This document shows positions 57,064 to 64,000 of a stretch of 64,000 nt of DNA, piece by piece. Under the pieces are notes generated by a model. It was given only the letters and a program-made list of their open reading frames with translations, ran no database searches and was not told where the DNA came from. The translations under genes and the position numbers were made by a program. Every line of letters begins with the position of its first letter. Within the stretch, counting starts at the first letter, position 1. The DNA is from Streptomyces sp. SAI-127 (lineage in GTDB: Bacteria; Actinomycetota; Actinomycetes; Streptomycetales; Streptomycetaceae): contig NZ_JARXYJ010000001.1 in the NCBI RefSeq assembly GCF_029894425.1, forward strand, positions 6,014,001 to 6,078,000, read 5' to 3'.

Positions 57064-59592
57064 TTACTCCGCCTTGATGGCCGCCAGCATGTTCATGCGG
57101 GCCGCGCGGCGGGCCGGCCACAGGGCGGCGAGGATGCCCACCGTCGCCGCCAGCAGGAGGAACACCGCCATCCTGGCCCAGGGCAGGACGAGTTCGTACG
57201 TCGCCATCTTCGTGCCGAGGAGCTCACCGGCCGCCCAGCCGAAGAAGACGCCCAGGCCGATGCCCAGGACCCCGCCGAACAGGGAGATGACCAGGGACTC
57301 CAGACGGACCATCCGCTTGATGCCCTTGCGGTCCAGGCCGATCGCGCGGAGCATGCCGATCTCCTGGGAGCGCTCGAACACCGACATGGCCAGGGTGTTG
57401 ATGACTCCGAGGACCGCGACGATCACCGCCATGGCGAGCAGGCCGTAGAGCATGTTCAGCATCAGCGTGAACATCTGCGCGATCGAGTCGGACAGATCCT
57501 TCTTGTCCTGGACCTTGATGGCCGGGTTGGAGCCGAGGGCCTTCTCCAGCTTGTCCTTGGTCGCGGCGGAGGCGCCGTCGGACGTCTTCAGCATGACCTG
57601 CATGTCGGACAGGTCGCTCAGGTGCGGATTGAGTGTCGCGGTGTCGAGCATGATGCCGCTGATCAGCTCGTTGCCCTCGTAGACCCCGGCGACCGTGAGC
57701 TTCTGCGCCTTGCCGTCCTCGTAGTGGACGGTGAAGGTCGAACCCGCCTTCCAGCCGAAGGACTTGGCCCGGTCCTGGTCCACGACCACCTGGCTGCCGC
57801 CGACCTTGAACGCGCCGTCGTTGACCTTGAGGTCGGTCAGCTCACCGATCGCGGAGCCGTTGACGCCGGTCAGGTACTCGGTATGGCCGTCGATGCGGGA
57901 GGCCGCGTTGCGCAGCGGGCTGACGGCGGTGACGTCGTCGACCTTCGCCAGCTTCTTCTCGACGTCCGCCGAGAGCTCGTTGCCGTTGGCCATGGAGACG
58001 ACGTAGTCGGCTTTGACGGCCGCCGACGCCATCTTGTCGATCGACTTCTGCAGGCTGCCCGCCATCACCGTCATACCGGTGATCAGGGTGAGTCCGATCA
58101 TCAGCGCGGAGGCGGTGGCGGCCGTACGGCGCGGGTTGCGCACCGAGTTCTGGCGGGCCAGTTTCCCGGAGACGCCGAAGACGCGCAGGAGCGGTGCCGC
58201 GGCCGCGATCAGCGGGCGGGACAGCAGGGGGGTGAGGATGAAGACACCGATGATCAGCACGACCGCGCCCATGCCCATGGGGGCCTGACCGTCCGAGCCG
58301 TCCATGGTGGTGGCCGCCAGGATGACCGCGACACCGGCCCCGCTGAACAGCGCGCCCAGCGTGTTGCGCAGCACCAGCGACTTGGTCGTCGCCTTCGCGT
58401 GCACACTGCTCATCGCCGCGACCGGCGGGATCTTCGCCGCCCTGCGGCCCGGCAGCCAGGCCGCCAGCATGGTGATCAGGACGCCGACCGCGAGGGCCAC
58501 ACCGACCGTGCCCGGCGTGACGACGAGCGGCCCGTCCGGGACGGTCGCCCCGAGCGTGCCCATGAGGGACTTGAGCCCGGCGCCGATGCCGATACCGGCC
58601 ACGAGACCGGTCACGGCGGCGACCAGGCCCACCACGAACGCCTCGATCAGCACCGACCGCGTGACCTGCCTGCGGGACGCGCCGACGGCCCTGAGCAGCG
58701 CCAGCTCCTTGGTGCGCTGGGCGACCAGCATGGTGAAGGTGTTGGCGATGATGAAGGTGCCGACGAAGAGCGCGATGCCCGCGAAGACCAGCAGGCCCTG
58801 CTTGAGACCGCTCATCGAGGACGAGATCATCTCGGCCTGCGCGTCGGCGAGTTCCTTGCCGGTCTCGGTCTCCACCAGGTCCGAGGGAAGCGCCTTGTCC
58901 AGCGCGGCCTTCAGGGCGGTCTGGGAGGTGCCGGAGGCCGCCTTCACGTCGATCTCGTCGTACGTTCCCGGCTTGCCGAACAGCTTCTGGGCGGTGGCCG
59001 TGTCGAAGAGGGCGAGGCTGCCGCCGGCGGCCACATTGCCGTCGTCGGTGGTGAAGATGCCGGTGACGACCGGCTTCAGGACCGGGCCGTCGACCGAGAT
59101 GCGCACGGTGTCGCCGACCTTGTAGCCGGCCCGCTTCGCGGTCTCGGAGTCGATCGCGACCTGGTTCGCGCCGTGTGGTGCGGCGCCCTCGGACAGCGGG
59201 TACCGGGGGTCCTTGTCCCCGTAGTAGTTGCCGCCCTGCGACTGGAAGCCGCCGCCGATGAGCTTGCCGTCCTTGTCGGCGATGGCGGTGAAGCCGCTGA
59301 CGACGCCGATGGCCTTCGAGGCCCCCGGAACCCCGGCGCTCTTCTCGAGCAGCGCCTGGGTCAGGTCGGGGTTCTTCCCGATCGTGTTGCCCTTGTCCTC
59401 CCGGGACTCGGCGGTGACGGCCACGTCGACCTGGTCGAAGCCCTTGGCCGAACTCTTCTGGTAGGCCTCGGAGATGGTGTTGGTGAAGACCAGCGTGCCG
59501 GACACGAACGCCACGCCGAGCATCACGGCGAGCACGGTCATGAGCAGTCTGGCCTTGTGCGCGAGTACGTTGCGCAGGGCGGTGCGGAACAT
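57064..59592 (-). CDS. ABC transporter permease with two FtsX domains (paralogue of 25.6-28.2 kb)
   Basis: 842 aa from the ATG at 59592 (MFRTALRNVLAHKARLLMTV). The domain order repeats that of the first permease: N-terminal helix, MacB-like extracytoplasmic domain, FtsX helices (~260-395), central helices, second extracytoplasmic domain and C-terminal FtsX domain ending R-A-A-R-M-N-M-L-A-A-I-K-A-E. The first permease ends R-A-G-R-M-N-V-L-K-A-I-A-T-E. The start overlaps the ATPase stop by one base (TGATG). Substrate unknown. Confidence 0.92.
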   Translation of the reverse strand: MFRTALRNVLAHKARLLMTVLAVMLGVAFVSGTLVFTNTISEAYQKSSAKGFDQVDVAVTAESREDKGNTIGKNPDLTQALLEKSAGVPGASKAIGVVSGFTAIADKDGKLIGGGFQSQGGNYYGDKDPRYPLSEGAAPHGANQVAIDSETAKRAGYKVGDTVRISVDGPVLKPVVTGIFTTDDGNVAAGGSLALFDTATAQKLFGKPGTYDEIDVKAASGTSQTALKAALDKALPSDLVETETGKELADAQAEMISSSMSGLKQGLLVFAGIALFVGTFIIANTFTMLVAQRTKELALLRAVGASRRQVTRSVLIEAFVVGLVAAVTGLVAGIGIGAGLKSLMGTLGATVPDGPLVVTPGTVGVALAVGVLITMLAAWLPGRRAAKIPPVAAMSSVHAKATTKSLVLRNTLGALFSGAGVAVILAATTMDGSDGQAPMGMGAVVLIIGVFILTPLLSRPLIAAAAPLLRVFGVSGKLARQNSVRNPRRTAATASALMIGLTLITGMTVMAGSLQKSIDKMASAAVKADYVVSMANGNELSADVEKKLAKVDDVTAVSPLRNAASRIDGHTEYLTGVNGSAIGELTDLKVNDGAFKVGGSQVVVDQDRAKSFGWKAGSTFTVHYEDGKAQKLTVAGVYEGNELISGIMLDTATLNPHLSDLSDMQVMLKTSDGASAATKDKLEKALGSNPAIKVQDKKDLSDSIAQMFTLMLNMLYGLLAMAVIVAVLGVINTLAMSVFERSQEIGMLRAIGLDRKGIKRMVRLESLVISLFGGVLGIGLGVFFGWAAGELLGTKMATYELVLPWARMAVFLLLAATVGILAALWPARRAARMNMLAAIKAE

Positions 59593-60362
59593 CAGGAGGT
59601 GCGGCCCTTCGCGTCGAACTGCTTCATGAAGTCGAGGACGTTGTCGGCGGTGGGCTGGTACATCTCGTCGACGATCCGGCCGTCCGCGAGGAACACCACC
59701 CGGTCCGCGTACGCCGCGGCCACCGGGTCGTGGGTCACCATGACGACCGTCTGCCCCAGCTCCCGAACGGAGTTGCGCAGGAAGCCCAGCACCTCGGCGC
59801 CGGAGCGTGAGTCGAGGTTTCCGGTCGGCTCGTCGCCGAAGATGATGTCGGGCCTGGACGCCAGTGCCCGGGCGACGGCGACGCGCTGCTGCTGGCCGCC
59901 GGAGAGCTGGGCGGGCCGGTGGCTGAGGCGGTCCCGCAGCCCGACCATCTGGATGACCGACTCCAGCCACTGCTTGTCCGGTTTGCGGCCGGCGATGTCC
60001 ATCGGGAGGGTGATGTTCTCCAGGGCCGTCAGGGTCGGCAGCAGGTTGAACGCCTGGAAGATGAAGCCGATCTTGTCCCGCCGCAGTTTGGTCAGCTGCT
60101 TGTCCTTCAGCGAGCCGAGCTCGGTCTCGCCGATGCGGACCGAACCGGAGGAGAAGGTGTCGAGGCCGGCGACGCAGTGCATCAGCGTGGACTTGCCGGA
60201 GCCGGAGGGACCCATGATCGCGGTGAACTCGGCCTGGTGGAACTCGACGGTGACCCGGTCCAGGGCGACCACCTGGGTCTCGCCCTGTCCGTAGATCTTC
60301 GACAGATCCGTGGCGCGCGCGGCCACGGTGGTGGTCCGGCCGGCGACGGGTGTGGTGGTCAC
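59592..60362 (-). CDS. ABC transporter ATP-binding protein, LolD/MacB type (paralogue of 24.8 kb)
   Basis: 256 aa from a GTG with GGAG nine bases upstream. Walker A G-P-S-G-S-G-K-S-T (51-59), LSGGQQQR, IIFGDEPTGNLDSRSGAE and V-T-H-D-P-V-A-A are all intact. Long stretches match the other ATPase nearly exactly (GPSGSGKSTLMHC, MDIAGRKPDKQWL), so the pairs arose by duplication. Coupled to the permease gene. Confidence 0.93.
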   Translation of the reverse strand: MTTTPVAGRTTTVAARATDLSKIYGQGETQVVALDRVTVEFHQAEFTAIMGPSGSGKSTLMHCVAGLDTFSSGSVRIGETELGSLKDKQLTKLRRDKIGFIFQAFNLLPTLTALENITLPMDIAGRKPDKQWLESVIQMVGLRDRLSHRPAQLSGGQQQRVAVARALASRPDIIFGDEPTGNLDSRSGAEVLGFLRNSVRELGQTVVMVTHDPVAAAYADRVVFLADGRIVDEMYQPTADNVLDFMKQFDAKGRTS

Positions 60363-60752
60363 GGGATGGAACTCCTAGCGGGACGACATCGTTGAAGGAC
60401 GTCTTCCATCGTGGTGGCCACAGCGCGCCGTGTAGTCAGCCGCAGTTCTGGTTCCGAAGGCAGACTTTGGAGGGACCGCGGCGCCGGGTGTCATACCTGG
60501 GGATGACGGAGGCCCCTGATCGGGGAAAGTGCAGAGAACAGGTGGAGCGTCCTCGTTCGGGCGGTGAAATTCCGTCATTCCGCATGCGCGGCCGGGTGTC
60601 CCACGTAACGCTATTGGCAAGTGCGGATGGCGTGTTCCGTGGTCTGATGCACCCTCAGACGTCAATAAAATAAGACAACATCGGTCCGCCCGTCCGCTGT
60701 TCGGGGGATGCGTCCCGATAGGCTCGGAACCTCGACGCGGAGCCCATGGCCT
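60363..60752. other. Divergent region between the ABC operon and bldA, with an AT-rich patch
   Basis: 390 bp without a gene. GTCTGA/TCAGAC (60642-60660) is directly followed by GTCAATAAAATAAGAC, unusually AT-rich for this genome. TAAAAT at 60666-60671 is a candidate -10 for the bldA transcript, about 82 bp before the tRNA; the -35 is weak. Near the ABC start, GAAGGACGTCTTC (60395-60407) is a small pseudo-palindrome. Confidence 0.4.
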
Positions 60753-60836
60753 GCCCGGATGGTGGAATGCAGACACGGCGAGCTTAAACCTCGCTGCCCC
60801 TTCGCGGGCGTGCCGGTTCAAGTCCGGTTCCGGGCA
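60753..60836 (+). tRNA. bldA: tRNA-Leu (anticodon TAA), bldA
   Basis: 84 nt, class II tRNA: acceptor GCCCGGA/TCCGGGC, anticodon stem-loop GCGAG-CTTAAAC-CTCGC giving TAA, long variable arm TGCCCCTTCGCGGGCGT and T-arm GCCGG-TTCAAGT-CCGGT. The discriminator is A and CCA is not encoded. This tRNA reads the rare UUA codon. In Streptomyces it is the product of bldA, which controls aerial development and antibiotic genes through TTA codons. The gene is intact even though an integrase gene starts 105 bp downstream. Confidence 0.95.
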
Positions 60837-60900
60837 CTCTCGCTGAAACCGGTCCTGACCTGCGGATACGGGCTCTCGGCGCCGACTCTCTTTCGCGTAA

Positions 60901-60921
60901 CTGGCGCACGGCTGGCGCACG
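60901..60921 (+). repeat. Direct repeat CTGGCGCACG between bldA and the integrase
   Basis: Two perfect CTGGCGCACG copies at 60901-60910 and 60912-60921, an 11-bp period, 65 bp from the tRNA end. They could be arm-type integrase binding sites or part of the integrase promoter; function is inferred from position only. Confidence 0.45.
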
Positions 60922-60940
60922 CTGCCTTACCCTGCCGTCC

Positions 60941-62782
60941 ATGGCGTACGTGAAACCGATGACGGGCAAGGACGGATCGGTCACCAGCCACCGCGTGAAG
61001 TGGCGCCTGGGCGGCGCCCGTGACGGTGCCTGGCAGAGCGAGCGATTCGACGGGGACGAGGCCGGGGCGCAGGCGGCGGAGGTGTTCTGTCAGGCCGTCA
61101 ACGACAACGGCCAGCAGTGGCCGCCCGGGTGGGTCAAGGGGGAGGGGTACATCGACCCGTCCGCCGGCGTCGAGGACTCCTACATCTTCGGCACCTACGC
61201 CCGCCAGTGCATTGCAAACAAGACAGGCGTGGAGGAGCGCTACAGGGCGGACTGCTACCGGGAGTTGGAGCAGTACCTTCTGCCGACGTTCGGCAACTGT
61301 GATATCCGCTCCCCGGAGCACTTCAGCCGGGCGACCGTGGCGGCCTGGGTCAACAAGATGGCCCAGACGTACGTATGGCGCGGCTCCAAGCGCAAGCTGA
61401 TGAGCCCGAAGACGCTCCGCAACGTGCACGGCCTGTTGTCGTCCGTCCTCAACGAGGCGGTGGAGGCGGAGCCCCCGCTGCGGGTGCGCAACCCCTGCAA
61501 GGGCATCCGGCTGCCGCGTACGGACGATGAGGGCGCGCTGGACGACGAGCGCACCGAAGAGATGGAGTTCATGACCCCGGACGAGGTGGGGGGCCTGGTC
61601 TCCTGCTTCGAGCGTCCGGAGGACAAGGTGCTGGTGCGCCTGGCGTACGGCACCGGCCTGCGCTGGGGCGAGATCACGGCCCTGGCCGCGCGGCACGCCC
61701 GCAACCCGTCCGCCGACGTCTTCGAGGTGCGGGTGTCCCGGGCGTGGAAGCGCCGGCCGAAGACCCACCCGCAGCCGGGCGCGTACCTGGGCACGCCCAA
61801 GAGCAAGGCGTCCCGGCGCACCGTGGACATCTCGGCCGGCCTGTGGCAGGAGCTGCTGGGGCACGGCCTGGCCGGCCTGGGCAAGGACGCGCTGATCTTC
61901 CACAACGGGCACGGGGAGCGGCTGGTCTACAGCACGTTCTATGACCGGTGGGTGGCGGCCGTCACGGAGGCCAAGGCGCGCGGCCTGATCCCTGAGTGGA
62001 AGTACCCGACGTTCCACGACCTGCGCCACTCCCACGTGGCCGCGCTGCTGTCGGACCGGCACAGCCTGGAGTACGTCAAGCGGCGCCTGGGCCACGAGAG
62101 CATCAAGACCACCAGCGACCGGTACGGCCACCTGCTGCGGGAGGCCCATGCGGGAGCGCTGGCGACGATCGACCGCGCGCTGGGCATCCCGTCGACCGCC
62201 GGCCCGGACGGGGAGGCGGACGAGTTCGAGGAGCACGAGGCGCGTACCCCGGTGACGGACCCCGGGCGGTCGCTGTATGTCGCGCATGTGGGCTCCCTGC
62301 TGGTCGGGTTCTGGCGGGCCGAGCACGCCGAGGAGTTGGCGGAGCGGTGGGCGCGGGAGCGCGGCGGCGCCGTGCGGGTGGAGCGGATGAGCGCGGACTG
62401 GTGGATCCGGTCCACCGGCGGGCAGGTCGGGTCCGACAACGGCCTCAAGGCCGTACGGGATGAGCTGCCCGGGCGGGCGTTCGTGTGGTTCCTCGGCCCG
62501 GCCCTGTACGACGTGGACGGCAGGGAGTGCACGCCCAACCCGAGCGCGCATCAGCCGGCCGGGCGGTGGGTGTGGGAGTTCGAGGAGGAGGACCACATCG
62601 AGGAGCCGTCTCGCTCCACCACCCGGTGGCGGCCTGGGTGGGAGGCGCTGACGGAGGCTCGGGCGTGGGGCCTGGACCAGGAGGCCGTCCTGGCGGCCTA
62701 CACGGTGGCCCGGGCGGACGCGGTGCGTACCTGCGGCTATCACCCGGAGCGGGCGGCCGGGGAGCGGCAGCCGGTCACCTGA
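60941..62782 (+). CDS. Tyrosine recombinase/integrase with ~200-residue C-terminal extension
   Basis: 613 aa. Residues ~75-190 are the SAM-like core-binding domain (Y-A-R-Q-C-I-A-N-K-T-G-V). The catalytic domain shows G-T-G-L-R-W-G-E (Arg near 240), F-H-D-L-R-H-S-H-V (His/Arg near 359-364), L-G-H-E-S-I-K-T-T and the nucleophile in D-R-Y-G-H (Tyr near 394). Typical integrases end soon after this Tyr; here about 215 residues continue, with two W-rich segments of unknown function. No clear ribosome binding site precedes the ATG, and I saw no TTA codon. It ends at a strong hairpin. Confidence 0.92.
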   Translation: MAYVKPMTGKDGSVTSHRVKWRLGGARDGAWQSERFDGDEAGAQAAEVFCQAVNDNGQQWPPGWVKGEGYIDPSAGVEDSYIFGTYARQCIANKTGVEERYRADCYRELEQYLLPTFGNCDIRSPEHFSRATVAAWVNKMAQTYVWRGSKRKLMSPKTLRNVHGLLSSVLNEAVEAEPPLRVRNPCKGIRLPRTDDEGALDDERTEEMEFMTPDEVGGLVSCFERPEDKVLVRLAYGTGLRWGEITALAARHARNPSADVFEVRVSRAWKRRPKTHPQPGAYLGTPKSKASRRTVDISAGLWQELLGHGLAGLGKDALIFHNGHGERLVYSTFYDRWVAAVTEAKARGLIPEWKYPTFHDLRHSHVAALLSDRHSLEYVKRRLGHESIKTTSDRYGHLLREAHAGALATIDRALGIPSTAGPDGEADEFEEHEARTPVTDPGRSLYVAHVGSLLVGFWRAEHAEELAERWARERGGAVRVERMSADWWIRSTGGQVGSDNGLKAVRDELPGRAFVWFLGPALYDVDGRECTPNPSAHQPAGRWVWEFEEEDHIEEPSRSTTRWRPGWEALTEARAWGLDQEAVLAAYTVARADAVRTCGYHPERAAGERQPVT

Positions 62783-62797
62783 CACCGGGCACGAAAA

Positions 62798-62829
62798 GGG
62801 CCCCGGTTGGTCGGCTCAACCGGGGCCCC
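62798..62829. terminator. Bidirectional terminator between integrase and coiled-coil gene
   Basis: A perfect 12-bp stem GGGCCCCGGTTG / CAACCGGGGCCC with a 7-nt loop lies 16 bp after the integrase stop and 21 bp past the convergent gene's stop. Confidence 0.88.
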
Positions 62830-62849
62830 CGCGCTGCTGGTTTATGGGG

Positions 62850-63551
62850 TTATGCAGGACCGCTGACCGCGCCTTCCACGGGACGGTCGTGCTGCATAGG
62901 TTCGGCCAGCCGGGCCGCGGGGGCCGGGCAGCGTCGGAGCGGGATAGCGGCAACGGGTGCGTGGCCGCGGTCGTGGTCGGTGTCGGGGTGGGCCGGCGTT
63001 TCCGTCGCCGGCCCCGGTGGTGGGCAGGATGCCGCCCGAGCGGCCGGCGTAACGGTTCGTCGGGTAAACCGGTCGGCCCGCTCCTGCAACGTCTCGCGGA
63101 TGAGCGCGTTGTGATCCCGCGCCAGTTCCTCGTACAGCCCGCGCAGTTGGGCGTGCTCGCGCTCGAGGTGGCTGTTTTGGGTCAGCGCTGCATCCAGTCG
63201 GCGCAGTATGCCCATCACGTATCCGTGGGCGTTCTCGGCTTTCTCGTTGAGTCGTGCCTCCCTGTCGTTCAGCTCCTGTGCCCGGCGTGCGCTGGCCTCC
63301 ACGAACGTGGTCCGCTCCTGGGCAATCTGATTGGCCATCTGGCGGGTGCGGTCGTCGTGAGCGCTGATCCACTTACGCAGAATCACCATGGACACCACGG
63401 TGATGCACACCATGGCGCAGAGACCCACCGCCGTTAGCAGCACGTGCTTGTCGGCTCCTAGGCGCGGCTCCTCACCTGTGACGATGAGTGTTGCCGCCAC
63501 GCCAGCGACCATGCCGCTGACTGAGGCCGCGGCTGCTGCCTTTCCCGGCAT
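62850..63551 (-). CDS. Hypothetical membrane protein with coiled coil
   Basis: 233 aa; the ATG at 63551 follows CAGGGGGACGA. Two transmembrane helices (about 8-26 and 38-58) form a hairpin. A long coiled coil (about 65-160: R-A-Q-E-L-N-D-R-E-A-R-L-N-E-K-A-E and L-E-R-E-H-A-Q-L-R-G-L-Y-E-E-L) follows, then a Pro/Ala/His-rich disordered tail. I recognise no family. It lies 15 bp downstream of the XRE gene and is probably cotranscribed. A role in element maintenance or host membrane interaction is speculative. Confidence 0.75.
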   Translation of the reverse strand: MPGKAAAAASVSGMVAGVAATLIVTGEEPRLGADKHVLLTAVGLCAMVCITVVSMVILRKWISAHDDRTRQMANQIAQERTTFVEASARRAQELNDREARLNEKAENAHGYVMGILRRLDAALTQNSHLEREHAQLRGLYEELARDHNALIRETLQERADRFTRRTVTPAARAASCPPPGPATETPAHPDTDHDRGHAPVAAIPLRRCPAPAARLAEPMQHDRPVEGAVSGPA

Positions 63552-63566
63552 TCGTCCCCCTGACTA

Positions 63567-64000
63567 CTACGGCGCCCCCGAGGTCGCCGCTGTGTGCTCC
63601 GTGTCTTCCTGCGCCCGTTGCAGCCTGATCGCCAACTCGATGTTCGAGACCATCGTCTGGCGGATCACGGGGTTGGTAATGCCCCATGCGTCCGCGTATG
63701 CCTCGGGGGACAGCGGCGACTGCGAGGTTGCTGAGCGTACATCCGGAATGACCCCTTCTGGCCATGCCTCGCGGGAGATGACTCCCGCCGCCACCAGAAG
63801 GTTGCGCACATCCGTGTTGAGAACTTTGGCCAGGTTCTCGAACTGGCTCGGCATGGGCAGCGTGGAGCCGCTGATCATGCGCCCGACGGCGGACTCGCTC
63901 ATGCCCGTGTCGCGCGCGAGGGCCATCCTGCCGCCCTTGCCCGGGGTCAAGTCGTAACCGGCCTCGATGGCCAGCCGCCGGATGAGATTGCCGAACTCCT
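63567..64000 (-). CDS. XRE-family helix-turn-helix regulator, 5' truncated by window edge
   Basis: The frame stays open to the window edge, giving at least 144 residues. The HTH is E-F-G-N-L-I-R-R-L-A-I-E-A-G, then G-R-M-A-L-A-R-D-T-G-M-S-E-S-A-V-G-R-M-I-S-G, near the visible N-terminus. The C-terminal ~80 residues (P-L-S-P-E-A-Y-A-D-A-W-G-I-T-N-P) form a small domain of unknown role. A TTG at 63950 is inside the HTH and is not the start. It is probably the element's repressor or a transcriptional regulator. Confidence 0.8.
   Translation of the reverse strand, partial: EFGNLIRRLAIEAGYDLTPGKGGRMALARDTGMSESAVGRMISGSTLPMPSQFENLAKVLNTDVRNLLVAAGVISREAWPEGVIPDVRSATSQSPLSPEAYADAWGITNPVIRQTMVSNIELAIRLQRAQEDTEHTAATSGAP

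Larger units (their letters stand above)
60837..64000 (+). mobile_element. Left end of an integrative element adjacent to bldA (continues beyond window)
   Basis: A tyrosine integrase gene starts 105 bp after the 3' end of bldA. It is followed by a coiled-coil membrane protein and an XRE regulator on the opposite strand, while the syntenic core genes end before the tRNA. Integration at a tRNA 3' end is the usual habit of actinobacterial integrative elements and phages. The expected attL core is the tRNA 3' half (about 60810-60840); the matching attR lies outside the window. Replication or transfer genes are not visible, so the element type is undetermined. Confidence 0.65.

Noticed and set aside
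56184..57077. Gly/Trp/Arg-rich open frames in the 127-bp repeat array
   Set aside because: The repeat period is 126-128 bp, so the frame changes between units; no ribosome binding sites or domains.

Overview
The window is chromosomal DNA of a Streptomyces species. The evidence is very high GC with strong third-position GC bias, many GTG starts, family composition typical of the genus, and a tRNA-Leu(UAA) whose sequence matches bldA. From memory, the gene order from the desaturase to the second ABC pair follows the Streptomyces coelicolor SCO3129 to SCO3089 core region read in reverse; I could not check this against a database.

Layout. 1-12.9 kb is core metabolism and translation: the end of an FG-GAP protein, a TetR/fatty-acid desaturase operon, ppc, a LAETG surface protein, the glmU-prs-rplY-pth block, tRNA-Gln and an orphan histidine kinase. 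13.0-18.9 kb is a cluster of polymorphic-toxin-type domains: SUKH-3, a YwqJ-like deaminase, a WHH-SUKH fusion, and a YrhB-(deaminase)-SUKH-4 fusion that carries an apparent frameshift. A DivIVA/FilP-like coiled-coil gene follows. 20.0-28.2 kb holds intergenic repeats, a DUF485/solute symporter pair, an MFS exporter and a LolD/MacB-type ABC pair. 28.2-46.8 kb holds three evenly spaced DnaA boxes before mfd, a TetR gene with two operator-like repeats, small accessory genes (nucleotidyltransferase, MT0933-like antitoxin, HNH lipoprotein, GNAT), two secreted proteins, a solitary HTH-DNA methylase, a Ser/Thr kinase, a DUF1906 protein, a SurA-like lipoprotein, mazG and a cytochrome P450.

46.9-60.4 kb is growth and envelope biology: two resuscitation-promoting factors (the second behind a c-di-AMP riboswitch), eno, divIC, DUF501, ppx, an NDH-2 gene behind two Rex-type operators, cfa, a 127-bp tandem repeat array, and a second ABC pair paralogous to the first. 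From 60.75 kb the window enters bldA, followed at once by a tyrosine integrase with a long C-terminal extension, a coiled-coil membrane protein and an XRE regulator. I read this as the left end of an integrative element using the bldA locus as its attachment site; it continues past the window.

The most unusual content is the toxin/immunity-domain cluster with its frameshift, the element next to bldA, the phased DnaA boxes, the 127-bp repeats, and the methylase whose catalytic motif reads HPPF and whose promoter is rich in palindromes.
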